Assembly: GCF_026627925.1 (NCBI RefSeq)
Contig: NZ_JAPNLE010000009.1
Span: 124,001-188,000, forward strand
DNA length: 64,000 nucleotides
DNA from: Cupriavidus sp. D39
GTDB taxonomy: Bacteria; Pseudomonadota; Gammaproteobacteria; Burkholderiales; Burkholderiaceae
Direction: 5' to 3'
Of this stretch, positions 20,119 to 29,067 are shown in pieces. The position numbers and the translations under genes were made by a program. The notes beneath the pieces are model-generated. The model did no database searches. It had not been told where the DNA came from and saw nothing but the letters and a program-made list of their open reading frames with translations. The stretch's first letter is position 1, and each line of letters opens with the position of its first letter.

Positions 20119-20643
20119 ATGAGACTGACCGACTACACCGACTACAGTCTGCGGACCCTGATCTATGTCGCGGTCCATCCGGGCGAGCTAGTCACCATCC
20201 AGCGCATCGCGGATGCGTTCGGCATTCCCAAGAACCACCTGATCAAGATCGTGCAAAAGCTTGGCCAGGCGGGTTTCCTGCATACGGTGCGCGGGCGCGC
20301 CGGCGGCATCGAGCTGGGCCGGCCGGCGTCGGAGATCAATGTGGGCGAGGTGATCCGGGCCATGGAGTCGGATTTCAACCTGGTGGAGTGCTTCCAGGGC
20401 GACGACAACCACTGCATCATCACCCGTGTGTGCGGCTTGCGCGGCGTGCTGTCCGCGGCATTGCGGGCCTATTTCGAGGTGCTGGACGCATATAGCCTGC
20501 AGGATCTGGTGGAGAGGCCCGCCGCGCTCACCCGGGCGCTTGGCGACGGCGGCGCGGCCACCATGATCGGCATCCCGGTCAGGAGCGTGACGCGCAAGGC
20601 CAGGGCTTCGCAGGCGGCATCCGAGGACGCCGGCGAGCACTAA
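20119..20643 (+). CDS. nsrR: Rrf2-family nitric-oxide-sensing repressor NsrR
   Basis: MRLTDYTDYSLRTLIYVAV is the characteristic NsrR start. A winged-helix follows (TIQRIADAFGIPKNHLIKIVQKL), and three Cys lie in VECFQGDDNHC...RVCGL near residues 94-108, the ligands of the NO-sensitive iron-sulfur cluster. The 174-residue length is slightly long because of a Lys/Ala-rich tail. It is divergent from hmp, its expected target. Confidence 0.95.
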   Translation: MRLTDYTDYSLRTLIYVAVHPGELVTIQRIADAFGIPKNHLIKIVQKLGQAGFLHTVRGRAGGIELGRPASEINVGEVIRAMESDFNLVECFQGDDNHCIITRVCGLRGVLSAALRAYFEVLDAYSLQDLVERPAALTRALGDGGAATMIGIPVRSVTRKARASQAASEDAGEH

Positions 20644-20653
20644 GCCCCTCCTG

Positions 20654-20701
20654 CCACTGGCTACCTGCATCGGCGTAAAAATGGCTATTGTTTGCACCGG
20701 T
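20654..20701 (+). promoter_or_regulatory. MocR-type regulatory element upstream of AhpD-like gene A
   Basis: CCACTGGCTACCT, then 14 bases, then ATGGCTATT, then ACCGGT. The same arrangement, with the same 14-base spacing, occurs inverted at 21967-22015 upstream of the second AhpD-like gene. The direct repeat of TGGCTA plus a partly inverted third arm fits MocR/PdxR operators. Confidence 0.7.
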
Positions 20702-20762
20702 CGGCAGCTCTAGCCTGTGGCATGGGTCCTGCCGTCCGGCCGGGCCGGCAGGGGAGATCGGC

Positions 20763-21199
20763 ATGACATTGCGGCTCGACAGCCACCGGGCCAACCGGCT
20801 CAGCACCGAACTATTGCTTCGGCTCGACAGACGCAGCGAGCGCTACCGGCTCGAGCATTCGCTGGTGGACCTTGTGCGCCTGCGCGTGTCGCAGATCAAC
20901 GGCTGCCCGTACTGCGTGGACCTGCATTCGGCGCGGGCGCGCAAGGACGGCGAGATGGCGGCGCGGCTGGAGATGCTGGAAGTCTGGCGCGAGACCACGC
21001 TCTACACGGATCGCGAGCGGGCGGCACTGGCGTGGGCCGAGGCGGTGACGGACATCGCCGGCACGGGGGTGCCGAACGCCGTGTGGGAAGCGGTGAGGCG
21101 GGTTTTTCGGAGCGGGAGATCGTGGACCTGACCTTGCTGGTCACCGCGGTCAATAGCCTCAACCGCTTTGGCATCGCGTTCCGTCGGTCTCCCGGGTAG
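20763..21199 (+). CDS. Carboxymuconolactone decarboxylase / AhpD-like protein A, one apparent frameshift
   Basis: ATG at 20763 follows AGGGGAGA. The AhpD redox motif is in RVSQINGCPYCVDLHSARARK. The frame breaks at the TTTTT run 21103-21107; adding one T joins EAVRRVF to SEREIVDLTLLV and gives 145 residues, exactly the length of the intact paralogue at 21461-21898. AhpD-fold proteins reduce peroxidase partners through the CxxC pair. No AhpC or other partner is nearby. The shared upstream element suggests control by the MocR protein encoded at 22027-23457. Confidence 0.85.
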
Positions 21200-21257
21200 G
21201 GGACGGCGGGGACGGCGAGCTGGGGGATTGCGGCTGCGGCCGGGGCTGGCCGCCGGT

Positions 21258-21443
21258 TCACTGGGGCAGCGGCAGCTTGATCGGCTGCTTCATCAGCGGC
21301 TGCACGGTTTCCTCGGCTTTGCCAGGCTGGCCGTCCGGCGTATGGGCAAGCACGGTGCCCGGGCCCAGCAGTGCCAGTACGACCGGCATCATGCTGGCGA
21401 TCGCCAGGCGGGACACGGCCTGCCCAATCTTTGAATGGGTCAT
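21258..21443 (-). CDS. Small exported protein, unknown function
   Basis: This 61-residue product begins MTHSKIGQAVSRLAIASMMP, a signal peptide with likely cleavage after VLA, leaving a mature peptide of about 28 residues rich in Pro and Lys (HTPDGQPGKAEETVQP...). GGAGACG precedes the ATG. It lies 17 bases downstream of AhpD-like gene B in the same direction, so it is probably the second gene of that transcript. Confidence 0.6.
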   Translation of the reverse strand: MTHSKIGQAVSRLAIASMMPVVLALLGPGTVLAHTPDGQPGKAEETVQPLMKQPIKLPLPQ

Positions 21444-21460
21444 GTTTTTCGTCTCCCCGG

Positions 21461-21898
21461 TCAGGCCGGCGTCTTGCGAAACGAGATGGCGAAGCGGTTC
21501 CAGCTATTGATCGCGGAGATCAGCAGGGTCAGGTCGACCAGTTCGGCGTCGCCGAAGTGGGGGCGGACCGCTTCCCATGCGGCATCGGGCACATGGTCCT
21601 GGGCGACCAGCGTGACGGCTTCCGTCCAGGCCAGCGCGGCACGTTCGCGTTCGGAGAAAAAGGGCGTTTCGCGCCAGACCGACAGGGTGGCCAGGCGGCG
21701 GTCGTCTTCGCCGCCCTTGCGCGCGTCGGTGGTGTGCAGGTCGATGCAATAGGCGCAGCCGTTGATCTGCGAGGCGCGCAGGCGCACCAGCTCCACCAGC
21801 GGCTGTTCCAGGCCGCTCTTGCCGATGCGTTCTTCCACGCCGATCAGGGCCTTGATGGCGGCGGGGCTGGCTTTGTAGAAGTCGAGGCGTTGTTCCAT
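21461..21898 (-). CDS. Carboxymuconolactone decarboxylase / AhpD-like protein B
   Basis: The 145-residue AhpD-fold protein has the motif RASQINGCAYCIDLHTTDARK, with the CxxC pair and downstream His needed for thiol redox chemistry. It is paralogous over its whole length to the product of 20763-21199 (shared VELVRLR/SQINGC/RERAALAW blocks). It lies downstream of the MocR regulator gene in the same direction. The conserved TGGCTA element lies 69-117 bases before its start, so it is probably a direct MocR target. Confidence 0.92.
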   Translation of the reverse strand: MEQRLDFYKASPAAIKALIGVEERIGKSGLEQPLVELVRLRASQINGCAYCIDLHTTDARKGGEDDRRLATLSVWRETPFFSERERAALAWTEAVTLVAQDHVPDAAWEAVRPHFGDAELVDLTLLISAINSWNRFAISFRKTPA

Positions 21899-21966
21899 GG
21901 TTTGCTCCTGTCTTTGTGCTTTGCGCCGCAGGGTGGGGGCGCGACAGGAACAAGATTAGGACGGCA

Positions 21967-22015
21967 ACTGGTTATGTAAAATAGCCAGTTTTCTCTAATT
22001 TGAGGTAGCCAGTGG
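21967..22015 (-). promoter_or_regulatory. MocR-type regulatory element upstream of AhpD-like gene B
   Basis: Read on the minus strand it is CCACTGGCTACCT, 14 bases, CTGGCTATT, then ACCAGT. It shares both boxes and their spacing with 20654-20701. AACTGG...CCAGTT also makes an inverted repeat here. Its position is about the same distance from the start codon as in copy A (roughly 65 bases). Confidence 0.72.
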
Positions 22016-22026
22016 GGAGCTGTCCG

Positions 22027-23457
22027 CTAGCCGGCCGCCGCTAGCGCCCCGGCCAGCTTTTCCATGCCGGCGTGGATGTCCGCCACGCTGATGCCACCGT
22101 AGCCAAACAGGATCCCTGGCGCCCGGGGCTGCCCGCCATACATGCCTGCGATGCCGTAAAGACCGATCGAAGCGGCAGCGGCGCGCGCGATCAGCGCCCG
22201 TTCGTCCAGCGGCGTCTTGAGGTGCGCCACCATGTGGATCCCCGCGGCCGGCGCGTGGGCCGTGAACCACTGGCTCAGCGGGCCTTCCAGGTGCTCGAGC
22301 AGCTTGGCGCGGCGCGCGGCGTATTCCTTGTGCATGCGCCGCAGGTGCTTGGCGAAGTAGCCGTCGAGCATGAACTTGGCCAGCGCCGTCTGTGTCATGG
22401 TGCAGCTGTGCCAGTCGCCGACCTGCTTGGCCCGGCGCACGGCGGTGCCCAGCGGCGCAGGAGGAATCACGTAGCCAATGCGCAGCTCCGGGAAGATCGT
22501 CTTGGAGAAGGTGCCCACGTACGCCACCACCCCCGTCTTGTCCAGGCTCTTGAGCGACTCCATCGGGCGGCCCATGAAGCGGTACTCGCCGTCGTAGTCG
22601 TCCTCCAGCACCAGCGCGCCGCGGCGTTGCGCCCACTCGAGCAGCGCCACGCGCCGCTCCAGGCTCATGGCCATGCCCAGCGGAAACTGGTGGGACGGCG
22701 TGACGTAGACAATGCGCGCGTTGTCCGGCAGGGCGTCCACCACCAGCCCCTGCGCGTCCACCGGGACATAGGCCAGTTGCGCGCCCAGCGCGGAGCACGC
22801 AATGCGCGCGGGCGGATAGCCGGGATCCTCCACCGCCACCACATCGCCCGGGCGGATGACCACCCGCGCCATCAGGTCGATCGCCTGCTGCGCGCCCTGC
22901 GTGATGATGACGTCCTGCCAGTTGCTCACCACGGCACGGCTGAACGCCAGGTAGCGCGACACGGCAAGCCGCAGCTCCTGCTCCCCGGCGGGGTCGCGGT
23001 AGCTGCCGAGCCCGCGGGCCTGCACGCGTAGCGCGTGGCTCACGCAGCTGCGCCATTTGTCGAACGGGAACAAGCCCTTGTCGGTGACGCCGCCCACGAA
23101 GTCGAACGCGGGCGCGGCGCCGGGCGCGGTCCTGGGCAAGACGTCGGGCAGGTGCTTCCAGATCGAGCCGGCGCCGGGGCTGGGGGACAGCGGCGACGGC
23201 GAGGGCGCCAGGCCCGTCATCTCGTGGGCGACGAAGGTGCCGTCGCCGGCGCGGGCGCGCAGATAGCCCTCGGCAATCAGCCGCTCGAACACGTCGAGCG
23301 TGGTCTTGCGCGATACGCCAAGCTGGGTGGCGAGGTCGCGGGTCGACGGCAGCCGTTCGCCCGGCGCCAGCCGGCCGTCGACGATGCCCGCCCGCAACTG
23401 GCGATAGAGTTGGCCGGCCAGGCCCTGCCGGCCGTGCATGCTCACATGGATATCCAT
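22027..23457 (-). CDS. MocR/PdxR-family transcription regulator (GntR helix plus aminotransferase-like domain)
   Basis: The 476-residue product has an N-terminal GntR winged helix (LPSTRDLATQLGVSRKTTLD) and a fold-type I aminotransferase domain from about residue 110. PLP-site features are ITQGAQQAIDLMARV, VEDPGYPPAR and the likely PLP-lysine in VGTFSKTIFPELRIGY. MocR proteins sense a PLP-bound or amino compound and act on nearby promoters. Its probable targets are the two AhpD-like genes, which share an upstream element. No pdxST genes are present, so this is not obviously PdxR. Confidence 0.92.
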   Translation of the reverse strand: MDIHVSMHGRQGLAGQLYRQLRAGIVDGRLAPGERLPSTRDLATQLGVSRKTTLDVFERLIAEGYLRARAGDGTFVAHEMTGLAPSPSPLSPSPGAGSIWKHLPDVLPRTAPGAAPAFDFVGGVTDKGLFPFDKWRSCVSHALRVQARGLGSYRDPAGEQELRLAVSRYLAFSRAVVSNWQDVIITQGAQQAIDLMARVVIRPGDVVAVEDPGYPPARIACSALGAQLAYVPVDAQGLVVDALPDNARIVYVTPSHQFPLGMAMSLERRVALLEWAQRRGALVLEDDYDGEYRFMGRPMESLKSLDKTGVVAYVGTFSKTIFPELRIGYVIPPAPLGTAVRRAKQVGDWHSCTMTQTALAKFMLDGYFAKHLRRMHKEYAARRAKLLEHLEGPLSQWFTAHAPAAGIHMVAHLKTPLDERALIARAAAASIGLYGIAGMYGGQPRAPGILFGYGGISVADIHAGMEKLAGALAAAG

Positions 23458-23642
23458 CTCTTGATCTTGTGTTGGCGGTTACCTGAAGCGTCGGGGATTG
23501 GATCGGATTCTAGTACCAGTGCTGCCCGGCTTGCAGCGGCGCTGCGCGGCTTTGCTGCTTGTGCGCCATTGCGCACTGACGCTTTGTCCTTCCCGTCGAT
23601 CGGCCCGGGGGCCGGGTCAGGTCATTCAAGCCCCCGCCACCT

Positions 23643-25208
23643 TCAGTGCGCGGCCGCAGCGGCGGCAGCATTGCCGCCCTTGGCCGGCTTGGTGAACCAG
23701 ATCAGCGGGATGATCACGATGAAGATCACGCCCGAGATCCAGAAGATATCGTTCAAGCCGAGCATGGTCGCTTGCGTGGTGAGGCTGCGCTCGAAGAACG
23801 CCATCGCCTGGTCATGGCTGAAGCCGGCCGTGGCCTGCAAGGCTTCCAGCGAGTGCACGAAGACCGGGTTGTGCTGGCTGGCCTGCTCCGCGAGTTGCGC
23901 GTGATGCAGGATGTTGCGGTCGTTCCAGGCTGTACTGGCCAGCGACGTGCCTACGGCGCCGGTGAACACGCGAGCGAAGTTCGACAGGCCCGCGGCGGCA
24001 GGGATCTTGTCGGGCGACAGACCGGACAGGAGGATGGCGGTCAACGGCACGAAGAACAGCGCGGTCGGGATGCCTTGCAACAGCGTGGGCAGCACCAGCG
24101 TCCAGGTGTCGACGGTGGTGGTGTAGCCCGCGCGCATGAAGAACACCGCGGCGAAGCCGGCAAAGGCCATGGTCGCCAGCACCCGCGCATCGGAGCGCGG
24201 CATGATCTTGCCCAGCACCGGCGCCAGGATCACGGCGAAGATGCCCAGCGGTGCGGTCACCAGCCCGGCGTTCACGGCCGGGTAGCCGAGGTATTGCTGC
24301 ATCCATTGCGGCAACAGGACCAGGTTAGCGAAGAACACGCCGTAAGCCACCGAGATCGCCACGGTCCCGCCCAGGAAGTTGCGGCCGGCAAACAGCTTGA
24401 GGTCGACGATCGGATGTTCCTCGGTCAGCTCCCAGATCACGAAGAAGATGAAGCTGATCAGGGCCACCACGCCGAGGCCGACGATCAGCGGCGAATGGAA
24501 CCAGTCGAGATCCTTGCCCTTGTCCAGCATGATCTGCAGCGAAGCCACCCAGGTGATGAGCGACGCCAGCCCAACCTTGTCGATCGGCAGCGCGCGGGTA
24601 GGTGTTTCACGCGAACGGTAGATGATCCAGGTGACGGCCGCGGCGAACAGGCCCACGGGAATGTTGATATAGAAGATCCACGACCAGGAGTAGCGATCGG
24701 TCATCCAGCCGCCCAGCGCCGGGCCGGCAATCGGGCCAACGGTGGCCGTCATGGCCCACAGCGCCAGCGCGGTGGAGCTGCGTTGCTTGGGATACGAGCC
24801 AAGCAGGATCGCCTGGGAGAGCGGAATCAAGGGGCCGGCCACGGCGCCTTGCAGTACGCGCGCGGCCAACAGGATGGGCAGGGTGGGCGCGATGCCGCAC
24901 AGCCACGACGACAGCACGAACAGCAGGATGGCGCCGACGAACAAGCGGACCTGGCCGATGCGCTGGGTCAGCCAGCCCGTGAGCGGGATCGATACCGCGT
25001 TGGCTGCGGCGAACAGCGTGATGACCCACGTGCCTTCGTCCACCGAAACACCGAGGTTGCCGGAGATGGTGGGAATGGCCACGTTGGCGATCGACGAGTC
25101 GAGCACGTTCATGAAGGTGGCAAGCGCTACCGCGAAGGTGGCGAGCACCAGCTTGGCGCCGGAGAGCGGCGGGGGCTGGAGCTGATCGGCTGTGTTGGCG
25201 TTTTCCAT
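23643..25208 (-). CDS. emrB: EmrB/QacA-type (DHA2) multidrug efflux transporter
   Basis: The 521-residue protein has about 14 hydrophobic segments. It carries the DHA2 motifs LDSSIANVAIPTISGNL in the first helix, GWLTQRIGQ between helices 2 and 3, and LGGWMTDRYSWSWIFYINIP. It uses the proton gradient to export drugs through the EmrA adaptor and the outer-membrane factor encoded upstream. It sits 110 bases after emrA and has its own copy of the ATCTGA/TCAGAT palindrome, so it may be transcribed both from the operon promoter and from an internal one. Confidence 0.94.
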   Translation of the reverse strand: MENANTADQLQPPPLSGAKLVLATFAVALATFMNVLDSSIANVAIPTISGNLGVSVDEGTWVITLFAAANAVSIPLTGWLTQRIGQVRLFVGAILLFVLSSWLCGIAPTLPILLAARVLQGAVAGPLIPLSQAILLGSYPKQRSSTALALWAMTATVGPIAGPALGGWMTDRYSWSWIFYINIPVGLFAAAVTWIIYRSRETPTRALPIDKVGLASLITWVASLQIMLDKGKDLDWFHSPLIVGLGVVALISFIFFVIWELTEEHPIVDLKLFAGRNFLGGTVAISVAYGVFFANLVLLPQWMQQYLGYPAVNAGLVTAPLGIFAVILAPVLGKIMPRSDARVLATMAFAGFAAVFFMRAGYTTTVDTWTLVLPTLLQGIPTALFFVPLTAILLSGLSPDKIPAAAGLSNFARVFTGAVGTSLASTAWNDRNILHHAQLAEQASQHNPVFVHSLEALQATAGFSHDQAMAFFERSLTTQATMLGLNDIFWISGVIFIVIIPLIWFTKPAKGGNAAAAAAAH

Positions 25209-25273
25209 GGTGAACTCGGCGGGTCTCTTACTTGTGTCGGCCGGCGCTTGCCGGATTTAATTGCTATATAAAA

Positions 25274-25289
25274 ATCTGAGTTATCAGAT
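25274..25289. promoter_or_regulatory. MarR-type operator, copy 1 (upstream of emrB)
   Basis: ATCTGAGTTATCAGAT has 6-base inverted arms around a 4-base spacer. It is followed by AAATGG and preceded by an AT-rich TATATAAAA that could be a minus-strand -10 region. The same arms recur at 28179 and 28690. Confidence 0.65.
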
Positions 25290-25318
25290 AAATGGCGCAG
25301 AAAAATCTCGGCAAGGCA

Positions 25319-26596
25319 TTACAGGGCTGCAGCCTTTGCCGGCTTTTCCACCGTCTTCGCGGCAACCGCCGTGGCTTGCGCGCCCGACGTGCTGGCGGTG
25401 CTGGAGGTGCCGGCGGTGCTGTTGAGCGCGATGATGCGTGCGATCTCGGCGTCTGCCTGTTCGCCGTACGCACGGTAGACATTGGTGCTGTACGTGGTCT
25501 TCTTGACCGCGCCGAGTTGCGCGCCGCTGCGGTCCTTGGTGTCGACGTCGACCTGCATCGACAAGCCGATCTGCAGCGGGTGGGCACGGAGCTCCGCCGG
25601 ATCGAGCTCGATGCGGGCGGGCAGGCGTTGCACCACCTTGATCCAGTTGCCGGTGGCGTTCTGCGCGGGCAGGGCCGAGAACGCGCTGCCGGTGCCGGCC
25701 GAGAAGCCCACCACGCGGCCGTGGTAGCGCACGCTGCTGCCGTACACGTCCGCGCGCAGCTCAACCGGCTGGCCGATGCGCATATGCTGGAGCTGCACTT
25801 CCTTGAAGTTCGCGTCCACCCAGACGCCGTCCAGCGGGACGATGGCCATCATCGGGGCGCCCGGGGCCACGCGCTGGCCGACCTGCACCGAGCGGCGTGC
25901 CACATAGCCCGTGACCGGCGCAGGCAGCGTGTTGCGGGCAAGGGCGAGGTGCGCATCGCGCAGCTTGGCCGCTGCGGCCTGCACGGCGGGGTGCTCGGCG
26001 ACCGTGGTCTGGTCGGTCATGGTGCGGTTGGACGCAAGTTGCTGGCGGGCGGCTTCGAGCGCGGCCTCGGCGGTCTTGACCGCGTCGCGGGCATGGGCCA
26101 CGTCCTCCGCGGAGACGGCGCCGGTTTCCGTCACCTGGCTGCGGCGCTGGAAGTCGTCGCGGGCCTTGGCCAGGTCGGCCTGGCGCTGCTGGATCGCGGC
26201 CTGGTAGACGTTGTTGTTGACGTAGAGGGCGCTCACCTGGCGCACCGTTTGCGCGAGCTGGGCCTGGGCGTTGCCCAGTGCGACCTGCGCATCGGCCGGG
26301 TCGAGGTTGACCACGGCTTCGCCGGCCTTGACGATCTGCGTGTCGTCGGCGTTGACGCTGATCACGGTGCCGCTGACCTGCGGGGTGAGTTGCACGAGGT
26401 TGCCATTGACATAGGCGTCGTCGGTGTCTTCGTGATGCACGGCGTAGGTGAAGTAGTAGGCCGCGTAGCCGCCGGCGGCAATCAGGGAGACCATGCCCAG
26501 CGCGGCGAGCAAGCGTTTGCGGGTGGCCATCTTGCCGGCGGGGGCGTTGCTGCTGTTGTCGCCGGCGGTGGTTTCGGTCTGGGTAGCTTCGGTCAT
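25319..26596 (-). CDS. emrA: EmrA-type membrane fusion protein (HlyD family)
   Basis: ATG 26596 (MTEATQTETT) follows GAGGTG and is preferred over a GTG three codons upstream. One N-terminal membrane segment (LLAALGMVSLIAAGGYAAYYFT) precedes HHEDTDDAYVNGNLVQLTPQ, the EmrA lipoyl-domain signature. A coiled-coil hairpin and the C-terminal beta-barrel follow (RRSVQVGQRVAPGAPMMAIV). It connects the EmrB pump to the outer-membrane factor across the periplasm. It lies 54 bases downstream of the outer-membrane factor gene. Confidence 0.94.
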   Translation of the reverse strand: MTEATQTETTAGDNSSNAPAGKMATRKRLLAALGMVSLIAAGGYAAYYFTYAVHHEDTDDAYVNGNLVQLTPQVSGTVISVNADDTQIVKAGEAVVNLDPADAQVALGNAQAQLAQTVRQVSALYVNNNVYQAAIQQRQADLAKARDDFQRRSQVTETGAVSAEDVAHARDAVKTAEAALEAARQQLASNRTMTDQTTVAEHPAVQAAAAKLRDAHLALARNTLPAPVTGYVARRSVQVGQRVAPGAPMMAIVPLDGVWVDANFKEVQLQHMRIGQPVELRADVYGSSVRYHGRVVGFSAGTGSAFSALPAQNATGNWIKVVQRLPARIELDPAELRAHPLQIGLSMQVDVDTKDRSGAQLGAVKKTTYSTNVYRAYGEQADAEIARIIALNSTAGTSSTASTSGAQATAVAAKTVEKPAKAAAL

Positions 26597-26608
26597 TTTG
26601 AACACCTC

Positions 26609-26644
26609 GGTAGCGGTATCGGTAGCGGAGTTGGTAGCGGAGTT
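26609..26644. repeat. 12-bp tandem repeat, three units, leader of emrA
   Basis: GGTAGCGGTATC, GGTAGCGGAGTT and GGTAGCGGAGTT are contiguous. The array fills most of the gap between the outer-membrane factor stop and the emrA ribosome site. It is one of seven short-period arrays in intergenic spacers of this window. Confidence 0.85.
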
Positions 26645-26650
26645 GAGCGG

Positions 26651-28176
26651 TTATTGCGGCTGTACGGGAGCGCCCGGCGCGGCGGGGCTAAGGACCGGCG
26701 ACTGCATGGCCACTGCCGCAGGCGCGGCGCTGGACGTATCCGTGTAGCCGCCGCCAAGCGACGCCGCCAGCGCGATCTGGCGGTCGCGGCGCGTCATGCG
26801 CAGTTGGGCGACTGCCTCGGTGCGGGCCAGCGCGTTGGTTTCCGCGTTCAGCACGGTGAGCTGGGTCGTCAGGCCCTGGCGATACTGCGCAAGGGCCAGG
26901 TCGCGGGCACGGCGGCTGTTTTGCTCGGCGCGCAATGCGTCGACCAGTTGCGCATCGATCGTGCGGATCTGGGCCAGTTGCGTGGCGACGTCGGTCAGGG
27001 CGCCGATCAGCGTCTGGTTGTAGTTTGCCACCGCCAGGTCGAATTCCGCGTAGCGGCCTCGAGTTGCGCGCGCAGCGCGCCGGCATCGAAGATCGGCAGG
27101 TGGATCGCCGGGCCAGCGTTGGCGGTGCGGCTGGCGGCGGTGAGAAAGCGGCCAAAGCCGAAGGCATCCAGGCCAATCGCGGCGCTCAGGTTGATGTCGG
27201 GGTAGAAGCCGGCCTTCGCCACCTTGATGTCGTGGGTGCTGGCGTCCACGCGCCACCGTGCGGCGACGATGTCGGGGCGGCGCGAGACCAGGTCGGCCGG
27301 GAGGTTGTCTGGCAGGCGCACTTCGTCGCCGGGGCTCAGCGTGGGGCGCGCGACGGCCAGCCCGCGGTCCGGGCCGCGGCCGAGCAGGGCGCCCAACTGG
27401 TAGCGAGTGTTGAGGACGGCGCCGTTAAGCGCCGTGACCGCCGCGTTGCTGGCGTCGAGGTTGGCGTCGGCGGTGCGTTGTTCCACTTCGGTGTCCAGGC
27501 CGGAGGCGGCGCGGGCGTGGGTGATACGGGCCAGCGCGGTGCGCTGCCTGACTTCGTCCTGGGCGATGTCGAGCAGGGCGTACAGGCGGGCCAGTTCGTT
27601 GTAGGCGCGGGCCACGGCCGAGCTGACGGACAGGCGGACCTGTTCCGATTCCGCCTCGGCGGCACGGCGTGCCGAAATCGAGGAGGCCAGGGCTTCGCGG
27701 TTCTTGCCCCACAGGTCGAGTTCATAGCTGGCGCTGATCACGCCACGGTTTTCGGTTTGCCAGGAGCCGGCGATGGGCGGGGGCGCGAGGGCGGTGCCCG
27801 AGTATTGCTGGCGGGTCAGCGTGTAACCGGCGTCCACGCGCGGCAAGGTGTTGGCATTGGCGCCTTCGCTGTAGGCCGCGGCGGCGGCCAGGCGTGCCTT
27901 GGCCATGTCGATCGACGGACTGCCTTCGAGCGCTTCTGCAATCAGCGCACGCAACTGCGCGTCGCCGAACTGGGCGGCCCAGTCGGCCGCGGGCCAGTGG
28001 CCTTGCTCGGCGGGCAGGCTGGCGGTGGTTTCCAGCGCGGTGGGTGCGGTGACGTGCTTGTCGCTGGAGATGCCCGCGTAGCTGGCGCAACCGGCCAGCC
28101 AGGCGCTGAGCAGCAGGGGCAGGACCTTGGTGGAGCGCAGGGCGCGGCCGGTCATTCGAGAAGTCTGCGTTTTCAT
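26651..28176 (-). CDS. NodT-family outer-membrane efflux lipoprotein, one apparent frameshift
   Basis: The signal peptide ends in LLLSAWLAGCASYAG, a lipobox, and two OEP domains follow. Conserved pieces include ALIAEALEGSPSIDMAKARL, SYELDLWGKNR and RRPDIVAARWRVDASTHDIKVAKAGFYPDI. The frame breaks near 27057 within QLE/GRYAEFDLAV. One extra C in the plus-strand CC at 27057-27058 restores AQLEGRYAEFDLAVANYNQTL and a 508-residue protein ending at 26651. It forms the outer-membrane channel for EmrAB. It is first in the efflux operon and has a MarR-type palindrome immediately before its start. Confidence 0.9.
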
Positions 28177-28178
28177 TT

Positions 28179-28192
28179 TCTGATTTGTCAGA
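28179..28192. promoter_or_regulatory. MarR-type operator, copy 2 (upstream of the efflux operon)
   Basis: TCTGATTTGTCAGA is a 5-base inverted repeat with a 4-base spacer. It is followed by TAAATGG as in copy 1. It lies three bases before the outer-membrane factor start codon, where binding would block expression. Confidence 0.65.
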
Positions 28193-28215
28193 TAAATGGT
28201 TAAAAAGACGCGCGC

Positions 28216-28653
28216 TCAGGCGGCCGAAAATTTGTCGAGCAGGCGCAACAATTCGTCGAACTCGCTTTTGCTGAAATCCTTGAGGCGCGCATTCAGCACC
28301 TCGGGGGCAATCTCCGGAATCTGGTTGGCAACGCTGTGGCCCTTGGCGGTGAGCTCCAGGTTCACCACGCGGCGGTCATCCACGCTGCGCGAGCGGGTCA
28401 GCAGGCCCTTGCGCTCCAGCTTGTCGAGGATGCGGGTCATCAGGCCGGTGTCGATCGCCAGCAGCTTGCTCAGCTCGAACGGGGTGGTGGCCGTGCCGAG
28501 CGACAGCGACAGCAGGATGCCCATCTGCTGGGCGGTGATATCGAGTTCCTTCAGGGCGGCGTCCATCTCCATCAGCACAAGATTGCGGGCCCTGTTGAGG
28601 TAGAACCCGACGCTCTGCGTCAGGTTATAGGTCTCTTTCGTGTAGTGCTTCAT
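28216..28653 (-). CDS. MarR-family regulator of the Emr efflux operon
   Basis: The 145-residue winged-helix protein has DITAQQMGILLSLSLG, FELSKLLAIDTGLMTRILDKLERKGLL and the wing RSRSVDDRRVVNLELTAKG. It is encoded 40 bases upstream of the operon in the same direction. Matching palindromes lie before it, before the outer-membrane factor and before emrB. It most likely represses all three and is released by a small hydrophobic or phenolic ligand, as known for EmrR/MprA. Confidence 0.92.
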   Translation of the reverse strand: MKHYTKETYNLTQSVGFYLNRARNLVLMEMDAALKELDITAQQMGILLSLSLGTATTPFELSKLLAIDTGLMTRILDKLERKGLLTRSRSVDDRRVVNLELTAKGHSVANQIPEIAPEVLNARLKDFSKSEFDELLRLLDKFSAA

Positions 28654-28689
28654 GTTGGCTCCTGTCTTCCGTCTGCTGGCTGGATAGTA

Positions 28690-28708
28690 TTTGATAAGTC
28701 AGATAAAT
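28690..28708. promoter_or_regulatory. MarR-type operator, copy 3 (upstream of the regulator)
   Basis: TTTGATAAGTCAGATAAA keeps the TCAGATAAA half exactly and a degenerate left arm. Its place, 37 bases before the regulator start codon, fits autoregulation. The bases from here to 29067 contain no gene I can support; a short open frame at 28691-28891 has no recognised homology or ribosome site. Confidence 0.55.
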
Positions 28709-29067
28709 TCAAGGTCAGAATCTACATTTTTTAGAGGGTGCCGAACGTGCCGCTTGCCGGCTACCGCCTGGGCATGCCCGACGACAAGCTTCTACTGGGC
28801 CATCGTCGGCGCGCGCGAAGCATCGCAGCGGGGCACGGACGTGTTGCTCGGCACCAGCGGCCGGCACCCGGAGCGGATCCTGGCCGGCTAGGCGTGATTA
28901 ACGGGGAGGGGGTGACTAGCTTGCGCACGCAAGCGTATCCCGCGCGGCCAAGGCAGGGGCCGCGCGGGTTTGCCGTTTCAAAGGCTCCGGGCCGGGGCTC
29001 TGCCCCGGGTCAGCATCGCCGCGTAGCGGCGACAACGACGTGGGTGGCCGCGTCCAGCGGCTGCTCG

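Noticed and set aside
23458..23642. Possible gene between the MocR and EmrB genes
   Set aside because: Only short shadows; the spacer probably contains the MocR promoter.
28691..28891. Short plus-strand frame after the Emr regulator
   Set aside because: No ribosome site and no recognisable family; possibly a gene remnant but unsupported.
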